NCBI GenBank assembly: GCA_964007875.1
Contig: CAXGAH010000011.1
Span: 1-64,000 of the forward strand
Direction of reading: 5' to 3'
DNA: 64,000 bases
Source of the DNA: UBA1275 sp002323515
GTDB lineage: Bacteria; Bacteroidota; Rhodothermia; Balneolales; Balneolaceae
Shown here: positions 36,772 to 44,371 of the stretch, one piece after another
Numbering within the stretch: the first letter of the stretch is position 1
How the letters are laid out: each line of letters opens with the position of its first letter
Program-made: the position numbers and the translations under genes
Notes under the pieces: generated by a model
Database searches by the model: none
What the model was told of the DNA's origin: nothing
Seen by the model: the letters and a program-made list of their open reading frames with translations, nothing else

Positions 36772-37593
36772 TTAGTCATCCTTATCTTTACTTTTGCTGC
36801 CTTTCTTTTTGAAGTCTCGCTGTAAAAAAGTACTAAGTTTATCCTGAATAAAGAATGCAGTTTTCTTTTCATTAATTAAAATGATTCCTTCGAGCATGAA
36901 AGTCTCTCTAAAACGATTTATAGAAGCTGAATTTTTAATTTTCTCAGCAACAGGATAAAAAATGAATCGAGAGAGTACAATTCCATATAATGTAGTCATT
37001 AAAGCAGCTGCCAGTCCAGGCCCCATGGCAGTAGGGTCGTCCAAATTACTAAGCATATCAATTAATCCAAATAATGTACCGAACATACCAAATGCAGGTG
37101 CCGCTCCACCCATCGCGCGAAGGACATCAACAACGACCATTTGCCTAAAAAAGCCTTCTTGGATATGGTTAGTTCCGAATTGACGAATGTCGTCACTTGA
37201 ATAATTGGTACTTAAAAGAGAAAAAAGATATCCTTCTAAATATCCACCTCGTTCTTCTTCTAATCTATCTAATGCATTAACTCTATCTTTTCTGATTTCA
37301 TCATTCCATTCAACGATTGCTTCAAAATCTTTTTGCAGCGATTTTTTGTTCGCACCTGCTTGACTAAAAAAGTATCTCACTCCCGCTAAAGCACTATTTA
37401 CATACCTTGATTGAAACGTAATATAAGAGGCCATAAGAACTCCACCTACTACAATAACCATACTAGGTATATTCATAAATTGGGTGTTAATACCTACAGT
37501 AAATGTTGTGGTTTTAATTGTCTCCAATACACCAAAAATTATCATTGCTAAACTAATGACTGTACCGATCATTGAGCCAATTGAAAATTTCAT
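36772..37593 (-). CDS. MotA-like stator protein
   Basis: 273 residues, flagellar MotA size rather than the shorter ExbB/TolQ. Four membrane helices: two at 5-55, two at about 165-225. The pore segments GGAAPAFGMFGTLFGLIDML and GPGLAAALMTTLYGIVLSRF match MotA TM3 and TM4, including the proline of TM3 and Thr of TM4. The cytoplasmic loop has AIVEWNDEIRKDRVNALD, matching the region of E. coli Arg90 and Glu98 that contacts FliG. It starts 3 bp after the TPR lipoprotein gene. It probably forms the ion channel with the MotB-like protein, pushing on the FliG-like domain encoded upstream. Confidence 0.9.
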   Translation of the reverse strand: MKFSIGSMIGTVISLAMIIFGVLETIKTTTFTVGINTQFMNIPSMVIVVGGVLMASYITFQSRYVNSALAGVRYFFSQAGANKKSLQKDFEAIVEWNDEIRKDRVNALDRLEEERGGYLEGYLFSLLSTNYSSDDIRQFGTNHIQEGFFRQMVVVDVLRAMGGAAPAFGMFGTLFGLIDMLSNLDDPTAMGPGLAAALMTTLYGIVLSRFIFYPVAEKIKNSASINRFRETFMLEGIILINEKKTAFFIQDKLSTFLQRDFKKKGSKSKDKDD

Positions 37594-37596
37594 TTG

Positions 37597-38244
37597 TTAC
37601 TGTCCTCTGCGTATTTCTTGTATTAAAGTTTCTAATTCTGGAATGCTAGGAATGGGAATATTTGGATCCATTTGGACTGCTCGATTCCAATTGGCACGTG
37701 CTGCTGTGATATTTTCTAACATAAAAAAGACCGTTCCTTTTAAGGCATAAGCGTCTGCAGTATCTTGAATTTCAAGGGTCTTGTCAATAAATTCTAAAGA
37801 CTCTCGGTATTCTCCAAGATAAAATAAATCTTGAGCTTTCCGAAAGTTAGTAAGTAGAGATTGTATATCTCTGGCTCTGTTTTGTACTAGACTGGAGTCG
37901 ATTACTATAATGGAATCTTTATCAACTGGTCGTATGCCCCGTAAATCCAAATAAAATTGTTCTTTAGATGGATCTAGTTTAATCTGGATATTTGAACTCT
38001 CATTTAAATAATTGACGGTAATTACTTCATTTAGAGGACTAGCATCGGTTGTGTTTACCGTATTGCGTTGAGTGTTGGTATTTACCGTACGCCGACTAGT
38101 ATCTTCCAATTGTGAAGAGGTATTACTTTGAACCGGCTCAGTGGTCGCGCAGCTCAATGTAAATGTAATTATGAAAGCTACCAAAAATGCTGTGAGCGTA
38201 GTTTTAGTTATAAGTACAATATGTTTAAAATCGTAAGACTGCAT
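37597..38244 (-). CDS. TPR-containing lipoprotein of the motor operon
   Basis: 215 residues. The lipoprotein signal ends at TFTLSC (Cys32). After a Thr/Asn-rich linker (about 35-75) comes a small beta region, then TPR-like helices (FYLGEYRESLEFIDKTLEI, DAYALKGTVFFMLENITAAR, ANWNRAVQMDPNIP) to the C-terminus. It overlaps the outer-membrane gene by 20 bases and ends 3 bases before motA, so all are co-translated. As a TPR lipoprotein it could bridge the outer-membrane barrel to the cell wall or stator, comparable in position only to FlgP- or MotY-like accessory parts. Confidence 0.75.
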   Translation of the reverse strand: MQSYDFKHIVLITKTTLTAFLVAFIITFTLSCATTEPVQSNTSSQLEDTSRRTVNTNTQRNTVNTTDASPLNEVITVNYLNESSNIQIKLDPSKEQFYLDLRGIRPVDKDSIIVIDSSLVQNRARDIQSLLTNFRKAQDLFYLGEYRESLEFIDKTLEIQDTADAYALKGTVFFMLENITAARANWNRAVQMDPNIPIPSIPELETLIQEIRRGQ

Positions 38245-39388
38245 GGAATCCGATTCCAGTTTGTTTATAAGTTATACGGTCTTTGTTTGGTAATTTGATA
38301 GATTCACCAGCGAGCATTAGATTCCCAAATACCGAAAGCCCAATATTTTTACTCAGATTAAATTGCACTCCAGGTTCTAACATAAACATTTCACCATCCT
38401 TGTTACCAAGAGGAAATTGCATATTTAGTTTGGAGTAGAATACTACTCGATATTCATCTATATCAGGATTCTTTTCTGATAAGGCTTGGTAATAAACTAA
38501 ACCCAAATCAAAAAGTGATATATCGAATAAAGTTATATCTCTATTTCGAGATCTAATAATATGATAACCTGCTGTAAAACCAATATAAGAACTATTCTCT
38601 AAATCTAAAGGCTGTCTGTAAGAAAACGTTAAACTGAAATCTGTGAGAGCTTGTCGTAATAATGTATCGGCTTGATGTGAAAATGTAGTTGATGTGGAAT
38701 CAGTGCCTGCGCCGGTACTATCATTACTTGATGTTGTAGTCGAATATTGATTCCTATACCAGCTATCGGAGGATCTAGTAGTGATTCCAAAACTGACTAA
38801 TTTTTGTGAACCTTGATTCAATGTAGGTAAAACTATAGGTGGATTTGATATAAATGAGTTACTCCATACTACTTCACGTGATTGAGGGTTCATAACACGA
38901 ATTCCAATGACAAGTCCCTCTGGTTCTCTCCTTTGCAAACTTAATTCTACTAAACCTTGGACACCATATTTATAAGAAATTTCTTCTAACATATCAGGTG
39001 ATACATCTGCTAAGGATCTTCCTTGCATATTTAAAATCTGTAGTGTTGAATCGTTTCCTATAATCTTGAGTTTGTCATTTGGTTCTAGTTCTGGTGGTGA
39101 TAATACAGTAAGTCCAGCATATTGACGCATTGAATATTCGATCTCAGCCCTTAGATATTCTACTTCTTCATTTGTAAACCTTAGAGCGGAATAATTTATT
39201 TTATAAATCGCTATACGACGAACATTAACAGGAAAATCAGCTAAATTTGGATGTAACTGTTCTTGGATTTTTTCAATCATATATGGGTCACCTTGCTGAT
39301 GAGTGAAAGTCTGAGCAGAGACATGAACTGTATTTAGTAACCCTCCAAAAGTTAGAACCAATAGTAGATTGAATGATCTTTTCATCAT
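38225..39388 (-). CDS. Outer-membrane protein with CsgG/FlgO-like N-terminal region
   Basis: 387 residues with a cleavable signal ending HVSAQ (residue 26). Residues about 35-185 (VNVRRIAIYKINYSALRFTN, AEIEYSMRQYAGLTVLSPPE, GVQGLVELSLQRREPEGLVI, VVWSNSF) resemble the periplasmic fold of CsgG and FlgO-type proteins, which form or decorate outer-membrane rings. The second half (about 235-387) has alternating beta strands ending in an aromatic residue (GIGFHAVLRF), as expected of a barrel. Its start directly follows the stop codon of the FliF-FliG fusion (TAGATG). Likely the outer-membrane part of the motor complex; the fold match is by eye. Confidence 0.7.
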   Translation of the reverse strand: MMKRSFNLLLVLTFGGLLNTVHVSAQTFTHQQGDPYMIEKIQEQLHPNLADFPVNVRRIAIYKINYSALRFTNEEVEYLRAEIEYSMRQYAGLTVLSPPELEPNDKLKIIGNDSTLQILNMQGRSLADVSPDMLEEISYKYGVQGLVELSLQRREPEGLVIGIRVMNPQSREVVWSNSFISNPPIVLPTLNQGSQKLVSFGITTRSSDSWYRNQYSTTTSSNDSTGAGTDSTSTTFSHQADTLLRQALTDFSLTFSYRQPLDLENSSYIGFTAGYHIIRSRNRDITLFDISLFDLGLVYYQALSEKNPDIDEYRVVFYSKLNMQFPLGNKDGEMFMLEPGVQFNLSKNIGLSVFGNLMLAGESIKLPNKDRITYKQTGIGFHAVLRF

Positions 39389-41317
39389 CTATGCTTCTGT
39401 TTTCATTTTACGACGTACTGCGTAAAGAATGGTTTTTTGAGCGTCCTCTACTTCTGAATTAGTAGCTTCAGAAGGCATTTCTATTTCACTTAAAATAAGC
39501 TGCTGATCTCGTTTAGTACGAGACTTAAGTACTTTTTCTCTGACAGCAGCTGGTGCAGTGCGTAAAGCTAAAATAAGTGTTTCAGAAGGTATTTCGTCAA
39601 GTGCTGATTTTATTAATTCAATTTTTACTTTTGGTAAATCATCAAATCCGATAAAATATTTTTTGATTTTTTTCGCCAATTCTAAATCTTGTTCTGCAAT
39701 TGAAGCAACATATGCATCTTGTTCAGAAAGTGGCATAGTTTCAATTGTATTTAATATAGTTTCTACACCATCTGCTGCAACATATTTCATGTCAGAGATT
39801 GCTAAAGCTTTAGTAGAAAAATGAGAGGCAACTTTTTTATAGACGGAAATAGGTATATTATTGATTTTTCCCATTTTAAGGAGAACAGATATACGTTTGT
39901 TTTCATCCATTTTTTGTAAAACAATACCAGCTCTCTCGCCAGCAACTTGTGCTAATAAAATAGAAATCATTTCATTTGACTCGTCTTTCATTAGATGTAG
40001 AATTTGTTGATCTGTTAATTGATCAACAAATTCAAACATACTAGTTTCTTTATCTTCTGACTCTTTTGGGGTTTTGTATGTTGTAATACTGCTGCGCAGG
40101 TTCTCTGTCTCATTTATTCTTTCTTCGAGAGTAAGGCTACCAGAATTATCAATGCCATAATTAATTATTTCATAAATATTGGAACTCATATAAGGCTTTA
40201 AAATATTAATGAGTTTCTCATCTACACTAATAAGACTTTTTACCACTTTAGTTGTACCCTGTTCTTCATCATTCGCAATCCATTCACTAAACATGCTTGA
40301 GATAATTTTTGGCTTACTAATGCACATATTTGCAATGAATGTTTTATCTCCTTCAAATTTCGCCATTTCTTTAACAGTAGGACCTTTGCGCGACTGTTCT
40401 TCATTTATTTCTGTGGTAATCGATTGAGGTATGTTTAAAATAGTTTTAGATTGTTCTCTATTTTGTATAGCTTCGTCATCCTTTTTAGTTTTCGGCTTTC
40501 TTGAGACAGCAAATATTAAAGCCGCAATAAATAATATTGCTAATGCGAGAATAATGTATAATAGGTGCTCTGGGTTGTTCCAGTCAATTCCTAAAAATAG
40601 TTTCTGTTCTCTTTCTTCTACTAGGGTTTGGAAAACAGTATCAGGTAAAACAGGTGAAATATTATTAACTATATTTTCTTCTTGGTCTTCATTAGGTTGT
40701 TCTTGTGTATTATTGACGATATTAGTACTGTCTAGCAATGTTGCAGGACTAGGTGCGTAAGGCTTTTTAATGTCTTGTTCGAAAGCACGACTATTTCGGG
40801 GAAATACTTTTTTACTGACCGTTACAATATCACCCCGAAATTCATCTGCATTGGCAATTAACGAGGCGGCTTCTTCTACAAAATCTACATCTTCGTCACT
40901 GTATGAAGTATCTACTAGTACCTTAATGTTAAGTCTAGTGAGTTGAAAACGTGCATCAAATCCAGACGCCTTGATACTGTCCTGCCCAGTAGGCCTGTTT
41001 GATTGTAGATTAGGTGGTATAAAAGGGAGCCCAGGGAGATTTTCAATTTTAATGTCTTCTTGTGGTTGAACGACTTGGTAGCCTTTAGGGACTAAAATGC
41101 GCTCTAATGTGGCCTTAACATCTACAATAAATGTTCCCTCCCGGTAGTAATCTGAGAGTGCGTTATCTAAAACAACTTCATAATATCGTTCGTATTTAGC
41201 TGCTTCTTCCTGTACATCTGCAGACGAATTCTGTCCGGGCACTATTTGCCCGGTTACGATCATACTCTGAAGCGCAATAATGCTTGTAAGAGCAAGAATT
41301 TTTAGGTTTCCTGCCAT
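39389..41317 (-). CDS. FliF-FliG-like fusion: periplasmic ring domain, membrane helix, cytoplasmic rotor domain
   Basis: 642 residues. A Sec-type signal (1-23) is followed by a FliF C-terminal-like ring domain: YERYYEVVLDNALSDYYREG and FIVDVKATLERI (45-74), then RLNIKVLVDTSYSD (128-141) and FRGDIVTVSKKVF (160-172). This mirrors the RLSVAVLVD ... RGDxVxV pattern of FliF RBM3. After an Asn/Glu-rich linker comes one membrane helix (252-272) and a cytoplasmic half: a FliG middle-like region (438-500) lacking the EHPQ motif (here DESNEM) and a FliG C-terminal-like domain (505-642) with LILALRTAPAAVREKVLKS, TKRDQQLILSEIE and EDAQKTILYAVRR. The basic and acidic torque residues are largely kept. FliF's RBM1/RBM2 and first helix are absent. 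It has a perfect GGAGG site 7 bp before the ATG and heads the five-gene operon. Confidence 0.85.
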   Translation of the reverse strand: MAGNLKILALTSIIALQSMIVTGQIVPGQNSSADVQEEAAKYERYYEVVLDNALSDYYREGTFIVDVKATLERILVPKGYQVVQPQEDIKIENLPGLPFIPPNLQSNRPTGQDSIKASGFDARFQLTRLNIKVLVDTSYSDEDVDFVEEAASLIANADEFRGDIVTVSKKVFPRNSRAFEQDIKKPYAPSPATLLDSTNIVNNTQEQPNEDQEENIVNNISPVLPDTVFQTLVEEREQKLFLGIDWNNPEHLLYIILALAILFIAALIFAVSRKPKTKKDDEAIQNREQSKTILNIPQSITTEINEEQSRKGPTVKEMAKFEGDKTFIANMCISKPKIISSMFSEWIANDEEQGTTKVVKSLISVDEKLINILKPYMSSNIYEIINYGIDNSGSLTLEERINETENLRSSITTYKTPKESEDKETSMFEFVDQLTDQQILHLMKDESNEMISILLAQVAGERAGIVLQKMDENKRISVLLKMGKINNIPISVYKKVASHFSTKALAISDMKYVAADGVETILNTIETMPLSEQDAYVASIAEQDLELAKKIKKYFIGFDDLPKVKIELIKSALDEIPSETLILALRTAPAAVREKVLKSRTKRDQQLILSEIEMPSEATNSEVEDAQKTILYAVRRKMKTEA

Positions 41318-41578
41318 AATTTAACCTCCGCAGAAGGTATTTTTATTTTAGCTTAAACGTAAATGATATTAACCACCTCGTAAAGTATGGGAAATTTTTT
41401 GTGTTTTCCACACTTTTACTTAAAATAAGTAGAATATTAATCTAATGATAATAATATTGATTTTTATTGGTAATTAGATGTTTAGGATAGAATAAGTTTC
41501 TTATAACATGATTTTGTATAAACTTATCCACACTGCGAACTACGTAAAAACACTTAGTTTGTACGTATGCTGAATTGC

Positions 41579-42013
41579 TCATAACTTGGAAGAGAAGGCT
41601 AGCGCATAGATTTTCATTTGCTTAACCATAGAAGCCAAGCCATTAGCTCTGGTAGGCGAGAGATGCTCATTCATTCCAATCTCAGTGATGAAGGTAGGCT
41701 CTGTTTCCAAAATAGCGGTAGGGGTTTGATAGCTATACAAGCGTACCATTAATGCTACAAGTCCTTTAGTGATAGCAGCGTCACTGTCTGCCTGGAATAC
41801 AATCCGCTCATCACTGAGTTCAGCATGCAGCCAAACTTGGCTTTGACAGCCTTTAACAATATTGCTATCTATTTTTTTTGAACTATCGAGTGGAGGAAGT
41901 TTAGATCCGAGCTTAATGATGTGCTTGTAACGTTCGGTCCAATCCTCGAAAAGTCTAAATTCTCTGGCAATTCTATTTTGTATGTCTTCAATACCTATTT
42001 TGGGCTGCGACAT
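41579..42013 (-). CDS. sufE: SufE-like sulfur acceptor
   Basis: 144 residues, SufE size. Cys56 in IVKGCQSQVWL accepts sulfur from the SufS desulfurase during Fe-S cluster assembly. The DSDAAITKGLVALMVRLYS and HLSPTRANGLASMV segments are typical. No suf operon is adjacent. It lies 8 bases downstream of the PAS gene on the same strand and may be co-transcribed with it. Confidence 0.94.
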   Translation of the reverse strand: MSQPKIGIEDIQNRIAREFRLFEDWTERYKHIIKLGSKLPPLDSSKKIDSNIVKGCQSQVWLHAELSDERIVFQADSDAAITKGLVALMVRLYSYQTPTAILETEPTFITEIGMNEHLSPTRANGLASMVKQMKIYALAFSSKL

Positions 42014-42021
42014 GTCGACAC

Positions 42022-42900
42022 TTAAATTTCTTTTAACTCTAGCTTACCGACTGACTTTACAGTTGAAATTTTATTGCTGGTATCGTCTTTTACGGGACTG
42101 AATGACTGATAAATTGTTTGGTACTCGTCAGTACCGGGTACTTTATATCGAAATAACTCTGAGACAGTTATACCTTCAAATGCACTGCTTAGAGCTTGCT
42201 TTATCATTGCAACATCATGTGGATGTATAACACTCTCCAATCCTTTTTCAAAAACATCATCTGAGCCGAATCCAGTGACTTCTTCGAAAGCTTCATTGAT
42301 GTATTTGCAATTGAACCCAGATTCGTCTTTCGAAAATTTGAGAATGAATTCTTCTCTTTGTTTTAATAAGGAACCAAAATCGGTATTGAAAATAGCCTTA
42401 GCACTTTCTTTTTTCTCTGTAACATCTCGTTGATATGACACCCAATGAGTAACCTCTCCCTGTGCGTTCATTAAGGGATGAATATCCCACTGGTTAATAA
42501 ACTCTGAGCCATCTTTGCGATAGTTAATGGTATGACCAAAGAATGCTTGCCCTTCAATTAATCGCCTTTTGAGACGTTCCAAAATAACTCGATCAGTTTT
42601 CGCACCTTGAAGGATTCGTGGTGTCTTGCCAAATACTTCTTGTTTTGTATATCCAGTCATTCTAGTAAAACCGTCATTCACATAGACAATTCTTGGTCCA
42701 GGTTTTTCCAAACTAAGTTCAGTGATTATGATAGAATCATAATCATTTCGAATCGCGCTTTCAAGCAAGTCTAACTGATGTTTTAGTGTAGCAATTTGAT
42801 CTGCTTGTGACTGAAAAGCACCTTCAAGCCTTACTTGGGCATCGGCATCTTTGGCAAAATTCTTGATGTCGTATAATTCAAATAGTTTATTGTGCTTCAT
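42022..42900 (-). CDS. Double PAS domain protein without output domain
   Basis: 292 residues, soluble. A short coiled coil (25-45) leads to a first PAS domain (about 45-170) of the LOV-like sequence subgroup: YVNDGFTRMTGYTKQEVFGK, TPRILQGAKTD, INYRKDGSEFINQWDIHPL, VSYQRDVTEKK. The position of the flavin-binding cysteine of true LOV domains (NCRFLQ) reads TPRILQ, so photocycle chemistry is not expected. A second, more divergent PAS (about 185-285) follows. No kinase, cyclase or DNA-binding domain is attached, so it probably signals through a partner protein. Confidence 0.85.
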   Translation of the reverse strand: MKHNKLFELYDIKNFAKDADAQVRLEGAFQSQADQIATLKHQLDLLESAIRNDYDSIIITELSLEKPGPRIVYVNDGFTRMTGYTKQEVFGKTPRILQGAKTDRVILERLKRRLIEGQAFFGHTINYRKDGSEFINQWDIHPLMNAQGEVTHWVSYQRDVTEKKESAKAIFNTDFGSLLKQREEFILKFSKDESGFNCKYINEAFEEVTGFGSDDVFEKGLESVIHPHDVAMIKQALSSAFEGITVSELFRYKVPGTDEYQTIYQSFSPVKDDTSNKISTVKSVGKLELKEI

Positions 42901-43037
42901 AGGGCCTACTTGGTCTCGCGGAGTTTTTCAAATTATTAGTAAGTAATTAAACGATGAATAGAGTTTAATCATTCCACAACTTCAAACAAATAAAATAGAA
43001 GGCCTAATATGAGCTTTTCTTGATACAATTACAGGAT

Positions 43038-43065
43038 AAAAAAAGGGGGACTATTGTCCCCCTTT
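43038..43065 (-). terminator. Rho-independent terminator
   Basis: Stem GGGGGAC/GTCCCCC (43045-43062) with a 4-base loop. Read on the minus strand it is followed by seven T, and on the plus strand by only three T, so it best serves minus-strand transcripts. It lies 290 bp beyond the meaB stop, which is far for that gene and suggests a separate short transcript ending here. Confidence 0.85.
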
Positions 43066-43260
43066 CCTCACTCACTCATCGAAGTAGCAGCTTCGCTTTA
43101 GCTTAGCTGCACGCTCTTTAAAATTTATTTAAACCCACCGGTTCATGTGAACTCATACAGTTAAATTCATCGCCCAAACATCGTTATTTTATGTGCACAT
43201 TACAAATGGTTATAGTGGCTTATCGCATATCTGACTATAAAATAAATATAATACTGTAAG
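43066..43260 (-). ncRNA. Candidate small structured RNA ahead of the strong terminator
   Basis: The 454-base gap 42901-43354 has no convincing protein gene. On the minus strand it contains a GTTCATGTGAAC-type hairpin, then a stem GCAGCT/AGCTGC (around 43086-43109) and the terminator above. Only a 12-codon frame (MSSHEPVGLNKF) is present, which could be a leader peptide. The compact order of hairpins ending in a strong terminator fits an sRNA or 6S-like RNA. No family is recognised, and the 5' end is a guess. The rest of the gap (42901-43037) shows nothing identifiable. Confidence 0.35.
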
Positions 43261-43354
43261 CGCTTTTTTGCTAGTATAAAGTATGTTTTTGAGCAATTTT
43301 TTTTTATGTCATCAAAAGCTTTTCTAAATAGGCTAAAACCTTAAAATGAAGGGT

Positions 43355-44368
43355 TTATTCCTTATTGAATAGTGACCGCGAGAATTCTTGAGCTGCTTCT
43401 ATCACATTTTTTTTACCGGATTGGATCTCTTTTATGAGCGCGTTTCGAAAAGAGCTAGTGTGCCTAGCTGCCTGTAAATAGTGAAGCCAATAGTACTCAC
43501 TTAATTTTTGAAACCAGTGTTCTTGTTGGAGTTTTCTTTTGTGCTCAAAGAATCCCTCTGCTACAGCTTGTTCTAGAAATTTAGTTACGGCTTGCCAACT
43601 TTCAGTGATTCCAATGTCTTGGGTGGAACTGACCCCTAAGGTCGGTACTTGGTAATTCTTAAGGGAATGATTGATTAGTTGGGAAGTAGATCGTAACGAT
43701 TGTAGTGTTTGTTGAGCTAATGATTTTGTCATTCCGTCCATTTTATTCACCAACAAAACATCTGCAAATTCTAATACTCCTCGTTTAATCCCTTGTAATT
43801 CATCTCCACTTCCAGGTTGGTTAAGCAAGACAAAACAGTCCACCATATCTGCTACAGCACCTTCACTTTGCCCAATTCCGACAGTTTCAATTAGAATAAT
43901 GGAATAACCAGCTAGTTCACATAAGCTCATGATGGATTGAGTAGCATGGGTAACTCCACCAAGAATTTGTTGAGAAGGTGAAGGGCGTATGAAGGTATTT
44001 GGCTGGGTGCTCAACCGCTTCATCCTGGTTTTATCACCTAGAATAGAACCTCCAGATAGTTGGCTACTAGGATCAATAGCTAGCACACATACTCGGTGTC
44101 CTAGCGAAAGTAGGTGCATCCCCAAGGATTCTATATAGCTACTTTTTCCTACCCCAGGAGGGCCTGAAATTCCTATTCTTATCGTTGGTGCACGTTCGGT
44201 AGCACTGAGTCGTGCCAAACTTTCTTTGAGTAGGTTTCCAGCCCTATGCGTATCTTCTGTCCGAGTACTTTCAAGCAGTGTAATTGCCCGAGAAAGACTT
44301 CTTATTTGTCCATTTTCGATGGAATTTATCCATTCCGAAATGGAAGTGTGATCGCTGGATTCTTTCAT
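43355..44368 (-). CDS. meaB: MeaB/ArgK-type GTPase, methylmalonyl-CoA mutase chaperone
   Basis: 337 residues of the G3E GTPase group. Walker A GISGPPGVGKSSYIESLG is near residue 65. The magnesium and guanine motifs are AIDPSSQLSGGSILGDKTRM, ILIETVGIGQSEGAVADMVD and LLVNKMDGM. MeaB loads and protects the cobalamin cofactor of methylmalonyl-CoA mutase, whose gene ends 3 bp upstream on the same strand, giving a two-gene unit. Confidence 0.96.
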   Translation of the reverse strand: MKESSDHTSISEWINSIENGQIRSLSRAITLLESTRTEDTHRAGNLLKESLARLSATERAPTIRIGISGPPGVGKSSYIESLGMHLLSLGHRVCVLAIDPSSQLSGGSILGDKTRMKRLSTQPNTFIRPSPSQQILGGVTHATQSIMSLCELAGYSIILIETVGIGQSEGAVADMVDCFVLLNQPGSGDELQGIKRGVLEFADVLLVNKMDGMTKSLAQQTLQSLRSTSQLINHSLKNYQVPTLGVSSTQDIGITESWQAVTKFLEQAVAEGFFEHKRKLQQEHWFQKLSEYYWLHYLQAARHTSSFRNALIKEIQSGKKNVIEAAQEFSRSLFNKE

Positions 44369-44371
44369 AAA

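Noticed and set aside
36073..41317. Reading the MotA/MotB pair as the ordinary flagellar stator or as ExbBD/TolQR
   Set aside because: MotA length, loop charges and MotB cell-wall domain exclude ExbBD/TolQR. A plain flagellar stator is less likely because it is in one operon with a signal-bearing FliF-FliG fusion and outer-membrane genes.
41405..41532. TTATCCACA and TTTTCCACA DnaA-box-like words in the AT-rich gap 41318-41578, possible replication origin
   Set aside because: Only two boxes, one imperfect, no dnaA/dnaN/gidA neighbours and no change in gene strand bias. The gap more simply holds the promoter of the motor operon.
42022..42900. Blue-light LOV photoreceptor
   Set aside because: The flavin-adduct cysteine is missing (TPRILQ).
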